From CAZDWZ01 sp964509425 (GTDB lineage Bacteria; Bdellovibrionota_C; UBA2361; SZUA-149; CAZDWZ01), in assembly GCA_964509425.1 (NCBI GenBank), contig CAZDWZ010000003.1, positions 248,001 to 312,000 of the forward strand: a DNA stretch of 64,000 nucleotides, given 5' to 3'. A model generated the notes under the pieces. It ran no database searches and had not been told where the DNA came from. It worked only from the letters and a program-made list of their open reading frames with translations. This document shows, in pieces, positions 33,958 to 41,194 of the stretch. A program made the position numbers and the translations under genes. Each line of letters opens with the position of its first letter. Position 1 is the first letter of the stretch.

Positions 33958-33979
33958 AAACAGTCCAGAGAGCAAATCC

Positions 33980-34020
33980 AAAAAAAAAAGCGGGCAAGTA
34001 CCTTGTCCGCTTTTTTTTTT
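33980..34020. terminator. Strong bidirectional rho-independent terminator
   Basis: A stem of GCGGGCAAG (33990-33998) with CTTGTCCGC (34002-34010), one G-T pair, loop TAC, flanked by nine or more A on the left and ten T on the right. It ends the sigma gene and would also work on the other strand. Confidence 0.95.
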
Positions 34021-34166
34021 GCGTCGAGCATAAACTTTTTTTCAATTCAAGCGGCTTAAAGCACAAATACCCCGGTGCACATTCCTCCCCGTTTGCTGTA
34101 TTTGTAAATCGTTCACGCAATGCTGGCGGTCCAGTGATTCTGGGATGTGTTGAAGAGGTGGTGGCT

Positions 34167-34607
34167 ATGCGGAAGAGGATTCTACTTCGGTTATTGAAGC
34201 TCAATGCGCCGGCAGGTTTTTTCGTTTTACCGGCTTTGTTGGTTCCAGCTTTAGGTCTTCTCTCCGGATGTGCGCGAGTGGAGACTATGTCGCCCCCTCT
34301 TGAGCTACGACTCGTGCTTGAGCATCCGAATCCAGGTAAGTTCAGCGTTGTCCCGAATCTCCCCGGAGCTCATGGCTCACATTTCTCTCCTGAAGGACGC
34401 GCGGTGGTGATGATTCCGCCTCTTCGAGGTGGGTATTCGAAGTTCTTGGGAATCGCGATTGACCGGATTGAATTTTCCCACGCAAGAATAATCGAAATCC
34501 GCGAAGGGAGCCGTGCGGTGCTCCGGCTGAGTCCCGAAGAGGTTCAGAGTCTTCCCAGTAATCCCGACGGATACCGTCGTGTGGTTGTAGAAGACGGAAA
34601 GGCCTGA
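34167..34607 (+). CDS. Small lipoprotein, unknown function
   Basis: 146 residues. The signal peptide has a basic start (MRKRILLRLLKLN), a hydrophobic core and the lipobox LLSGC near residue 36, so it should be lipidated. The mature part of about 110 residues looks beta-rich with no further cysteine. The first 11 codons of the longer frame lack similarity; GAGGTGG precedes the ATG used. The family is not recognised. A four-unit 12-bp repeat and a hairpin follow the stop. Confidence 0.65.
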   Translation: MRKRILLRLLKLNAPAGFFVLPALLVPALGLLSGCARVETMSPPLELRLVLEHPNPGKFSVVPNLPGAHGSHFSPEGRAVVMIPPLRGGYSKFLGIAIDRIEFSHARIIEIREGSRAVLRLSPEEVQSLPSNPDGYRRVVVEDGKA

Positions 34608-34616
34608 AGACGCCGC

Positions 34617-34677
34617 GATCTTCTCCGTGTTCATCACCGTCATCTTCGCCGTCATCTTCACCGTGCCCTTAACGGTG
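34617..34677 (+). repeat. 12-bp tandem repeat followed by a small hairpin
   Basis: Four units of the type CATCTTCACCGT run 34617-34664 with minor changes, directly after the lipoprotein gene. The last unit's CACCGT pairs with ACGGTG (34672-34677), giving a 6-bp hairpin that may end the transcript. Confidence 0.7.
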
Positions 34678-34790
34678 CAATTCTTCCGGGGCAATTTTTC
34701 CTGTGCCATCTCTCGTTTGGTGTCTCTAGTGTTTCCGCTTCTGATGATCTAGTCTTCGGGCCTTGAGTTTTTTTTCCAAGGAGAAACTAA

Positions 34791-35225
34791 ATGAAACTCG
34801 GAGTTTGGATAGTTCTCGGCGCAATGTCGGCAGCGACGGCATTCGCCTCAACTGCGAATGCGGAGAGTAAGATGGAGACAACAAAAAGCGGCCTTCGATA
34901 CGTAGACTCAGTGACCGGCACGGGCGCCGAAGCGGTTGCGAAGAAGAAGGTTTCCGTTCACTACACCGGATGGTTGAATGCGGGGAAAGACGAGAAGGGG
35001 AAGAAATTCGACAGTTCTCTCGATCGTCAACAGCCGTTTTCTTTTCTCCTCGGCGGACGTCAGGTCATCGCGGGCTGGGATGAGGGGGTTGCGGGTATGA
35101 AGATTGGCGGCAAGCGCACGTTATTCATCCCAGCCGATCTCGGCTACGGAAAGACGGGTGCCGGTGGAGCAATTCCTCCGAACGCGGATCTCATCTTTGA
35201 CGTCGAGCTGCTGGGCGTACAATAG
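34791..35225 (+). CDS. Exported FKBP-type peptidyl-prolyl isomerase
   Basis: 144 residues. A signal peptide (cleavage near ANA) is followed by one FKBP domain. Conserved active-site blocks are VSVHYTGWL, KFDSSLDRQQPFSFLLGGRQVIAGWDEGVAGMKIGGKRTLFIPADLGYG, and IPPNADLIFDVELL, with the usual Tyr, Phe, Trp and Ile that line the proline pocket. It should help fold periplasmic proteins. AAGGAG sits seven bases before the ATG. A long hairpin lies about 60 bases after the stop. Confidence 0.95.
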   Translation: MKLGVWIVLGAMSAATAFASTANAESKMETTKSGLRYVDSVTGTGAEAVAKKKVSVHYTGWLNAGKDEKGKKFDSSLDRQQPFSFLLGGRQVIAGWDEGVAGMKIGGKRTLFIPADLGYGKTGAGGAIPPNADLIFDVELLGVQ

Positions 35226-35239
35226 GTAGGCCTAAGCGG

Positions 35240-35281
35240 TACGCGTAAACTGTACCGTAGATTGTACACCGTAAATTGTAC
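35240..35281 (+). repeat. About three 14-bp repeats after the FKBP gene
   Basis: ACCGTAGATTGTAC (35254-35267) and ACCGTAAATTGTAC (35268-35281) are adjacent near-copies. A third, weaker copy lies at 35240-35253, and CGGTAC ... GTACCG forms an inverted repeat across it. They lie between the gene end and its terminator hairpin. Confidence 0.65.
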
Positions 35282-35284
35282 ATT

Positions 35285-35334
35285 GTCCGGGTCGTCTGAG
35301 CTTGCAATCGGTTTGCAATCAGACGGGCCCGGAC
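35285..35334 (+). terminator. Long hairpin after the FKBP gene
   Basis: GTCCGGGTCGTCTGA (35285-35299) pairs with TCAGACGGGCCCGGAC (35319-35334) with one bulge, a stem of about 15 bp. TTGCAA occurs twice in the loop. There is no T-run; position suggests a terminator or mRNA-end stabiliser. Confidence 0.75.
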
Positions 35335-35415
35335 TCTTAGGCGTCTGGGACCGTTCAGATCCCGAGACGAAATTCCAAAGACCTGGAACATTCAGCCCCA
35401 GTTACGAGAAAAATA

Positions 35416-35489
35416 TCGGGGTGAGAGGATTTGAACCTCCGGCCCCCTGCTCCCAAGGCAGGTGCGCTACCAGACTGCGCTACACCCCG
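35416..35489 (-). tRNA. tRNA-Pro (UGG anticodon)
   Basis: A 74-nt cloverleaf on the minus strand: acceptor CGGGGTG/CACCCCG, D stem GCGC/GCGC, anticodon loop CTTGGGA with anticodon TGG, and a T stem GAGG-type arm around TTCAAAT. Discriminator A, CCA not encoded. C1-G72 is typical of bacterial tRNA-Pro. Confidence 0.96.
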
Positions 35490-35873
35490 ATAAGAAGAGC
35501 CGGTGGGTATACCCAGGAACCGTAAGTGTGGCAAGCGATTGCGCCCGCGAACTCCAGTTTCTGGAAAATGACTGCAGAAAATAACGGCTTTTAGTTGAGA
35601 GTTTTCGTCGAGAAAGCTAATTTCTGCCGCGCACATTAATTCGTACCGATCGCTCTTTTCATCCGAAGCTTCTTTAAGAGAACTTCATACAGTCTAAGTC
35701 TTAACGCTGCTCCATAAGGGCTCGAGGATTCGCCATCCGCGAGATGCTTGAGGGGCAGCGGTGCCAATTGAGGTTCTCCTCAAATCCGCTCCTCGCCTCC
35801 TCTGTCCACTTTTTCAGCCCGAAACTTTACGGTCAACGTCGTCCCCAATACGTTCCCATGAGGAGCTCGTGCC
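35490..35873. other. Intergenic, 384 bp, upstream of tRNA-Pro and the next gene
   Basis: Should hold the tRNA-Pro promoter (minus strand) and that of the plus-strand unknown gene. It has no coding frame with a ribosome-binding site, and no repeat beyond an isolated GTAAGTGT near 35522. No attachment-site duplication of the tRNA 3' end was found by eye. Confidence 0.4.
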
Positions 35874-37058
35874 ATGTCGACCACGATTCAACGTCGTCGT
35901 CTCGAGATCGTTCGTGTCGAGGATCGTGCCCTTGCAGGCACTCTCATCGGACACAAACCAATTGTTTTGGAAGTTGAGGGTGTCCGGCTCTCCGGATTCC
36001 CGCCCTACGCTGGACTCAAGGGTACTCGGCTCGCGACGGCCGTGTCGAACGAGCGGCCCTGCCGGATTATCTCGGATAATGAGGGCGCCCGCCATTTTTT
36101 CTGGAAGCGGGACGATCAATCAGGGGCGATGTGGTGCTTCACCATCTGGGGAAACGGCATTACCCGCACTTGGCCGTCGTCTCAGGTGGAGCTTCTCTCG
36201 ATCGATCCGTGGGGGTGCCTCCGCACGGAAATCATCGACCATGCGGCTGCGTTCTCGATGGAGACCGGGAAGAGTTACTGCTGGGAGTATCCATTCCAAG
36301 ACGCCAGCCGGACCCTTAACGGGCAAACGGTGATGGTCCTCGCCTGCGGGGGACGGCAGTCGTTCTACCTCCCGCTCCTCCGTCCCGGTTCGCGTTCGGC
36401 TGATCTTTCGAGGTGGCCGGACTACGTACGGACGCTTCGACGTTACTACAAAACGGACGGGGCCTGGACTGATCTCGTGGAAAAGTTGAGAGGAAAGTAC
36501 TACCACGGGCTTTTCGTGAACGGGAACCCGATCCGGAGAGCGTTCCAAGCAGTAACTGAACCCGCTAAAAACTCGGGCGGAGACCGAAGGAAGCGGAGCG
36601 GTCAAGCGTACTGCTTTGACGGATTGATTCCAGGGCTGAATCTGGACGCCGTTAAGAGTGTTGACGTTCGCTCTGGAATCGCTTGGGGTGAGAAGGGTGA
36701 TTTCGCGTGGGTATACCGGGTGAAGGGGAAGACGGTGGCCGTCATCGTCGATCGTCCGGAGTCGGAACGCGCGGCATGGATGTTTGCAGATGAAGATGCC
36801 GCGGCGCAACTTCTCGCTCCTCTGCTTCCGGACGTCGAGTGGCGAGAGCGATACCGAGGCCTCAAGGCGCGCGCTGTCTACTACTGCATGCACCAAGGCG
36901 CGTGGAAGGAACGGCTGATCCTGCTTCTCCTACTCCTGCTTGCAGAAGCAGGCTGCAAGGAGGCTGGTGAGGCGTTCGAACGAATCGGCGCGTTGGACGC
37001 AGATTCGGTAAAGGCCGCCCGCGGTGCGTTTGCTGCCTATCAAGCTCGGCAGTTGTAA
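35874..37058 (+). CDS. Unknown 394-residue protein
   Basis: I do not recognise this protein. It is soluble apart from a short hydrophobic run, LILLLLLLLAEAGC, near residue 346, probably a buried helix. It is rich in Trp, Arg and Gly. An N-terminal beta-rich part (residues 1-170) and a middle with WPDYVRTLRRYYKTDGAWTDLVEKLRGKYYHG precede a DFAWVYRVKGKTVAVIVDRPESERAAWMFADEDAAAQLL segment. GAGGAG lies nine bases before the ATG, and a strong T-tailed terminator follows, so it is a single-gene unit. It sits next to tRNA-Pro, a common place for acquired genes. Confidence 0.7.
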   Translation: MSTTIQRRRLEIVRVEDRALAGTLIGHKPIVLEVEGVRLSGFPPYAGLKGTRLATAVSNERPCRIISDNEGARHFFWKRDDQSGAMWCFTIWGNGITRTWPSSQVELLSIDPWGCLRTEIIDHAAAFSMETGKSYCWEYPFQDASRTLNGQTVMVLACGGRQSFYLPLLRPGSRSADLSRWPDYVRTLRRYYKTDGAWTDLVEKLRGKYYHGLFVNGNPIRRAFQAVTEPAKNSGGDRRKRSGQAYCFDGLIPGLNLDAVKSVDVRSGIAWGEKGDFAWVYRVKGKTVAVIVDRPESERAAWMFADEDAAAQLLAPLLPDVEWRERYRGLKARAVYYCMHQGAWKERLILLLLLLLAEAGCKEAGEAFERIGALDADSVKAARGAFAAYQARQL

Positions 37059-37101
37059 GCGGCCGGAGTGCGGATTCTCAATCACAACAGGAAGGAGGTT
37101 C

Positions 37102-37148
37102 TGTCTCGGGAGGTTCGCGCACCGCAAACCCTCGAGACAATCTTTTTT
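37102..37148 (+). terminator. Rho-independent terminator
   Basis: TGTCTCG (37102-37108) pairs with CGAGACA (37133-37139), with an inner GGTT-GCG/CGC-AACC stem, followed by T6 at 37143-37148. It ends the unknown plus-strand gene; the rdgB stop on the other strand is at its edge. Confidence 0.9.
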
Positions 37149-37149
37149 G

Positions 37150-37755
37150 TTAGCCCTTTAGCTGTTCGAACAGCGCCTTTGCGGCCTTTGCTCGAAACCC
37201 ACGTTCGCAAGTGACCGAAAAGTCAACCTCCGCGAGTGTCGACTCAATCTCGTAGATAAAGAGAATCGGATCATAGCCAAAGCCAGCGGTGCCGCGCGTC
37301 TCATGAAGGATTTCTCCTTCCATCGTTCCATCCGCGGAAAGAGTTTTGCCGTGTGGAATGCAAAGAGCGAGTGAGCAACGAAAACGTGCAGTGCGCGAAA
37401 CGTTCTCTCCAAGAGCCCCGAGCTCGCGAACAAGTTTCTCGATTCGTTCGGAATCGCTGGCCTGTGGTCCTGCGTATCGAGCGGAATGAATTCCCGGACG
37501 GCCGCCGAGTGCGTCGACTTCGATTCCAGAATCGTCACCCAAAGACGGCAAACCCGACCATTCGAGAAACGCTTGCGCTTTCAGCAGGGCGTTCGCTTGG
37601 AATGTCTCCCCCGTCTCATCGACTTCCGGTGGGTCGGAGAGATTCAGCAGCACTTTCGCCTCTCTCGGCGAGAGCAGATTTAATCCGAATTTCGTGGCGA
37701 TTGTCTTTAGTTCAGCAAGCTTATTTTTATTCCCGGTCGCAACTACGATATCCAT
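37150..37755 (-). CDS. rdgB: Non-canonical purine NTP pyrophosphatase
   Basis: 201 residues of the HAM1/RdgB family, which hydrolyses dITP, dXTP and XTP to keep them out of nucleic acids. VATGNKNKLAELK is the N-terminal signature. DETGETFQANALLKAQAFL and GDDSGIEVDALGGRPGIHSARYAG carry the catalytic acid residues, and TRGTAGFGYDPILF is the substrate loop. The ATG shares one base with the rph stop (TAATG), so it is coupled to RNase PH, a frequent pairing. Confidence 0.97.
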   Translation of the reverse strand: MDIVVATGNKNKLAELKTIATKFGLNLLSPREAKVLLNLSDPPEVDETGETFQANALLKAQAFLEWSGLPSLGDDSGIEVDALGGRPGIHSARYAGPQASDSERIEKLVRELGALGENVSRTARFRCSLALCIPHGKTLSADGTMEGEILHETRGTAGFGYDPILFIYEIESTLAEVDFSVTCERGFRAKAAKALFEQLKG

Positions 37756-38495
37756 TACAAAATGGCCTGACTTTGAAGATTCATAATATGCTTGATTCCT
37801 GACTCGGCAAGGCTCAGGAGCTCTTGAAAGGTGCCCGCAGACATCGGCGTTCGCTCGGCGGTGCCCTGGATTTCGATGAGCCGAAGCTGCTGATCCAAGA
37901 CTACGTTCAAATCAAAATCAGCGGACGAATCTTCCTCGTAACAAAGGTCGAGCATTGGTGTACCGCCGACGACGCCGGCGGAGACGGCGGCAATCTGCTG
38001 AATCGGAACGGCTGAAGTCACGAGGCCCGCGTTTAAACACCAGCGGAGACTCTGAGCAAGCGCGACCCATGCACCTGAAATTGCCGCTGTCCTCGTTCCG
38101 CCGTCCGCACAAAGGACGTCACAATCGACTTTGATTGTCACTCCAGGAATCTGCGAGAGGTCGATACTCGCGCGGAGCGCGCGTCCGATGAGTCGCTGAA
38201 TTTCGAGCGTTCGGCCGCTTTGCTTGCCTAGAGCCGCCTCGCGTTTGTTTCTCGTATGGGTAGAACGGGGGAGCATTCCATACTCTGCCGTTATCCAACC
38301 CCGCGGAAGAGCGGCGCCGGCCTCCATCCATTTCGGAATCTCCTTCTCAACGGAGGCCGCAACGAGCACCCGCGTGTTTCCGAAACTCACCTCAGCGGAC
38401 CCCTCCGCATAGGCGGCGGCACCGGGATGAATCCGGATCTCGCGCAAGTCCGCGAATCCACGGCCGTCTTTCCTAGGTGTGTTTCCTGCTGCCAT
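37755..38495 (-). CDS. rph: Ribonuclease PH
   Basis: About 246 residues; a phosphorolytic 3'-5' exoribonuclease that trims tRNA 3' ends. Conserved blocks are RKDGRGFADLREI at the start, GSAEVSFGNTRVLVAASVE, RGWITAEYGMLPRSTHTRNKREA, GRTLEIQRLIGRALRASIDL, and KVDCDVLCADGGTRTAAISGAWVAL. Longer starts are available (ATG at 38537, TTG at 38552); I use 38495 because the family's first strand begins right after it, though none of the candidates has a strong ribosome-binding site. Coupled to rdgB downstream. Confidence 0.95.
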   Translation of the reverse strand: MAAGNTPRKDGRGFADLREIRIHPGAAAYAEGSAEVSFGNTRVLVAASVEKEIPKWMEAGAALPRGWITAEYGMLPRSTHTRNKREAALGKQSGRTLEIQRLIGRALRASIDLSQIPGVTIKVDCDVLCADGGTRTAAISGAWVALAQSLRWCLNAGLVTSAVPIQQIAAVSAGVVGGTPMLDLCYEEDSSADFDLNVVLDQQLRLIEIQGTAERTPMSAGTFQELLSLAESGIKHIMNLQSQAIL

Positions 38496-38606
38496 AATTA
38501 CTTGGTCCCGGTTGCAGTTTTTATTGCGGGTAGTCATACTCGGAGGGATCAAAATTAGGCAACTATTCTAAGCGCCGTTAGTCCGGGAGCCAGTAAGGGT
38601 AAAAAG

Positions 38607-39314
38607 ATGCTCGTCCGTTCACGATATTCTAAGCCGATGCTTGCGATGCTCGTTGTTCCATTTCTTTCCGCGGGAACTGCCCTGGCGGATACGTATCGAT
38701 GGAAGGACGCCGCCGGCCGCGATCATTTCGGAAGCACTCCGCCGCCTGGTGCGCTCGACGTCACCGCTCTCAAAGGGAAAAAGTTTTCAAGATATTCAGG
38801 CGAGAAGCTCATTCGCCCGTATCAGCGTTACCTTCAGAAGAAAGAGGCGCTCCTTGGCGTCGATGAGAGCGTCGAATCTGATTCCCGCGCCTCACTATCG
38901 CACGACGAAAAGAAGAAGACGGCTGCAAAAACTTCGATCAAGGAAACTGACATTCCGCAGGACGAATACAACTTGAAAAACGGGATTGCTGCGGATCAGC
39001 CGAATCTCACGACGAATGACCAAGGCGAAGTGATCAAGTGCCAGGTGTTGGTGAAGAATCGGAGCTCGATTCCGGCGACTGGGGTAACGGTTCGATTTGA
39101 ATTTGAGGATGGTTCGTTGATTCCGGCAGTGGGGCCTCAGACAATTCCTCCTGAGGGACAATCGAGTTATGAGATTCCGGAGGAGGTGCTTCCGGTGAAG
39201 GTGTTGCCGAAGGCAGGCCGGAACTCTGGAGATCCTGAATTTGAAGTTGAGGCTGGAGCGGAGGCTCGAGAGCTTGCTCCACCGAAGGTGGTGGTGAAGC
39301 TGGGACTGGAATAG
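38607..39314 (+). CDS. Secreted DUF4124-type protein
   Basis: 235 residues. A signal peptide ends at ALA, followed by a DUF4124 motif (DTYRWKDAAGRDHFGSTPPPGA), a small envelope domain of unknown role. A charged Lys/Ser linker (about 75-125) leads to a C-terminal beta-sandwich-like segment (EVIKCQVLVKNRSSIPATGVTVRFEFEDG ... IPPEGQSSYEIPEEV) resembling CARDB-type Ig folds. The last 94 codons overlap antisense with the 3' end of the convergent glycosyltransferase gene. This strand's frame has the ordinary folded composition there; the other strand's is low-complexity. Confidence 0.75.
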   Translation: MLVRSRYSKPMLAMLVVPFLSAGTALADTYRWKDAAGRDHFGSTPPPGALDVTALKGKKFSRYSGEKLIRPYQRYLQKKEALLGVDESVESDSRASLSHDEKKKTAAKTSIKETDIPQDEYNLKNGIAADQPNLTTNDQGEVIKCQVLVKNRSSIPATGVTVRFEFEDGSLIPAVGPQTIPPEGQSSYEIPEEVLPVKVLPKAGRNSGDPEFEVEAGAEARELAPPKVVVKLGLE

Positions 39315-41067
39315 GGTTAATTCTGAATAACACGACCATTGTGGTTTCCGGTTTCCGCAATCGAGAACCGCGCAGCAATTCCGAAACGCTGCTCTTGAAG
39401 GCCGAATCCTGAGCGTCGAACCAGCTCGCTCGTGCGAGGTAGAGTCCGGCGTCCACCGGCGGCAGGCTCACATCTCGTAGTTCTACTCTCCGGTTTAAGT
39501 AAAAAAACAGCCCATCATAACTCTCATCACGAGGATCTTTGATGAACGTGAGTTGATCGGCCGGGGTCGCGATTCCTGATATTTGTTTTGCGAGCCGCCG
39601 ATACGAATGTGTTTCGCTTTTCGCGGTGGTAAGAAAATTAGCCACCACAACGAGATTAAGCTCGGCGAAAGCAAAAAAAGCGATGACGAGCAAAAGGAAG
39701 CTCTTTCGCGCCCAACCGAGATACCAAAATACGACGCTGGATATTGCAAACAGGGAAAACCACGGACCGATCGTTATTTGATGCTGCGAGAACGTCTCCG
39801 AAATCGATGCAAGCATCTGTCTTGAGGCGCCGAACTCCTGAGAGAAGTGCGAGCAGCATACCGTCGCGGTGAGGATTGAGCCGGCCGACACGAGCACCAC
39901 GAGAGTCCAGAGCGCGTAACCCGCCAGTCTGGTTCGGCGAAAATCTGTTGATTTTAGCTTTGTCGAAATCTGCCCCCAATAACAATCAAACCAACAAGCC
40001 AGCACCAAAGAAAGCGCAGGGAGTGCGGGAAGCAAGTAAGATTTTCGTTTACCGACGGCCAAACTAAAAAAGAGGATCAGTCCAGCGAGCCAAAATAATC
40101 CCACCTGTTCGCCGGCTCGATATCTTGCGACCCGTTTCGTCTCTTCATCTGAGAGAGCTCCGGTCGCGGGATTGAGGCCGAGCCGGAATCGTCTCCAAAG
40201 GAAATAGATCAGTACAAACGACCAGGGTACTGCGTATGTCCAGAACGCAGCCAAATAATACCAGGATGGTTTCGCGGTGATCCCTTCGGCTCCGAGATAG
40301 CGGTGGACGTTTTCGAAGATTAACTGCCGGACCACGAACTGTTCGTTCCCGCGTAGATACGCGGCAGCATACCATGGCACCGCAACCACGAGTGCTGCGA
40401 GCCAACCCGTGCGGAAGACCGAGATCAAACCCTTGAATCCCCAAAGTGCGAACGCGGCAAGCGAAATAATCAGAACTGGTAAGACAAGTCCGAGCGGTCC
40501 TTTTGCGAGTGCGGCGAGCCCGGTGAGCGCACCGACCTGGAGGAATACGAAGTTTGAGGCCCGCTGAAAGGGCGGCGGTCCATCGGCGCTCCGGTGTCTT
40601 CCCACGACGGCGACAAACCATCGGCAGACCGCCGCGAGAATGAAGAAGGAGAACACGGTGTCCACTCGTCCATTCTGACTGGATCTGAGGAAGCTGTACG
40701 TGGTGAGGAGGAGCAGACCGGCCAGGAAGCCGGTGCGAACGCTGATCAACCGGCACCCGATGATATAGGTGAGGAGCACCATGCCGAGTGCGGCAAGCGC
40801 CGAAGGCAGGCGAAGATCGAATTCGCTGAAGTTCTGCTTTGAGTGGGCAGCGAGATATCCAATCCAATGGAAAAGCGGCGGCTTCGAGGGGACGATGCTT
40901 CCGTGGCGATACGGCAGGAGGAGCTCTCCTGAATTTCTCATCTCATGAACAACGACGCCTTCGCGAGCCTCCGAAACTTCAAAAACTTGAGAAAGGCCAA
41001 TCCATGGAAAGATCAAACCAGCCGCAATGACGGCAAGAATAGCAACGGTTGTGAGTGATTTCAGCAT
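39034..41067 (-). CDS. GT39/ArnT-type membrane glycosyltransferase
   Basis: 677 residues with about a dozen membrane helices and the ArnT/PMT-like first loop EAREGVVVHEMRNSGELLLPYRHGSIVPSKPPLFHW, which holds the catalytic acidic residue. AKGPLGLVLPVLI and KRKSYLLPALPALSL are further family blocks. Such enzymes move a sugar from an undecaprenyl carrier to lipid A, protein or glycan; the acceptor is unknown. The last 90 residues (NPIPVPASPPPSVEQALEP onward) are Pro/Ser/Glu/Gln-rich and overlap the DUF4124 gene antisense by 281 bp. Confidence 0.88.
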   Translation of the reverse strand: MLKSLTTVAILAVIAAGLIFPWIGLSQVFEVSEAREGVVVHEMRNSGELLLPYRHGSIVPSKPPLFHWIGYLAAHSKQNFSEFDLRLPSALAALGMVLLTYIIGCRLISVRTGFLAGLLLLTTYSFLRSSQNGRVDTVFSFFILAAVCRWFVAVVGRHRSADGPPPFQRASNFVFLQVGALTGLAALAKGPLGLVLPVLIISLAAFALWGFKGLISVFRTGWLAALVVAVPWYAAAYLRGNEQFVVRQLIFENVHRYLGAEGITAKPSWYYLAAFWTYAVPWSFVLIYFLWRRFRLGLNPATGALSDEETKRVARYRAGEQVGLFWLAGLILFFSLAVGKRKSYLLPALPALSLVLACWFDCYWGQISTKLKSTDFRRTRLAGYALWTLVVLVSAGSILTATVCCSHFSQEFGASRQMLASISETFSQHQITIGPWFSLFAISSVVFWYLGWARKSFLLLVIAFFAFAELNLVVVANFLTTAKSETHSYRRLAKQISGIATPADQLTFIKDPRDESYDGLFFYLNRRVELRDVSLPPVDAGLYLARASWFDAQDSAFKSSVSELLRGSRLRKPETTMVVLFRINPIPVPASPPPSVEQALEPPLQPQLQIQDLQSSGLPSATPSPEAPPPESHNSIVPQEELSEAPLPESTNHPQIQIEPLPQSPESSSDSSPTPGT

Positions 41068-41194
41068 GAAACGGCGGGAGCAAATTAAATTCGGTTCGCG
41101 ACGAAGCCTAAAGGAAGTCCAAAAGAAGCATGACCTCTACCTTCCCGCAAGGCCACTCTCCATCGTGGGAAGTGGAGAAGGGCCGACGAGGGGA

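Noticed and set aside
36120..36896. 258-codon frame antisense to the unknown 394-residue gene
   Set aside because: It lacks a ribosome-binding site and a terminator on its side; the plus strand has both.
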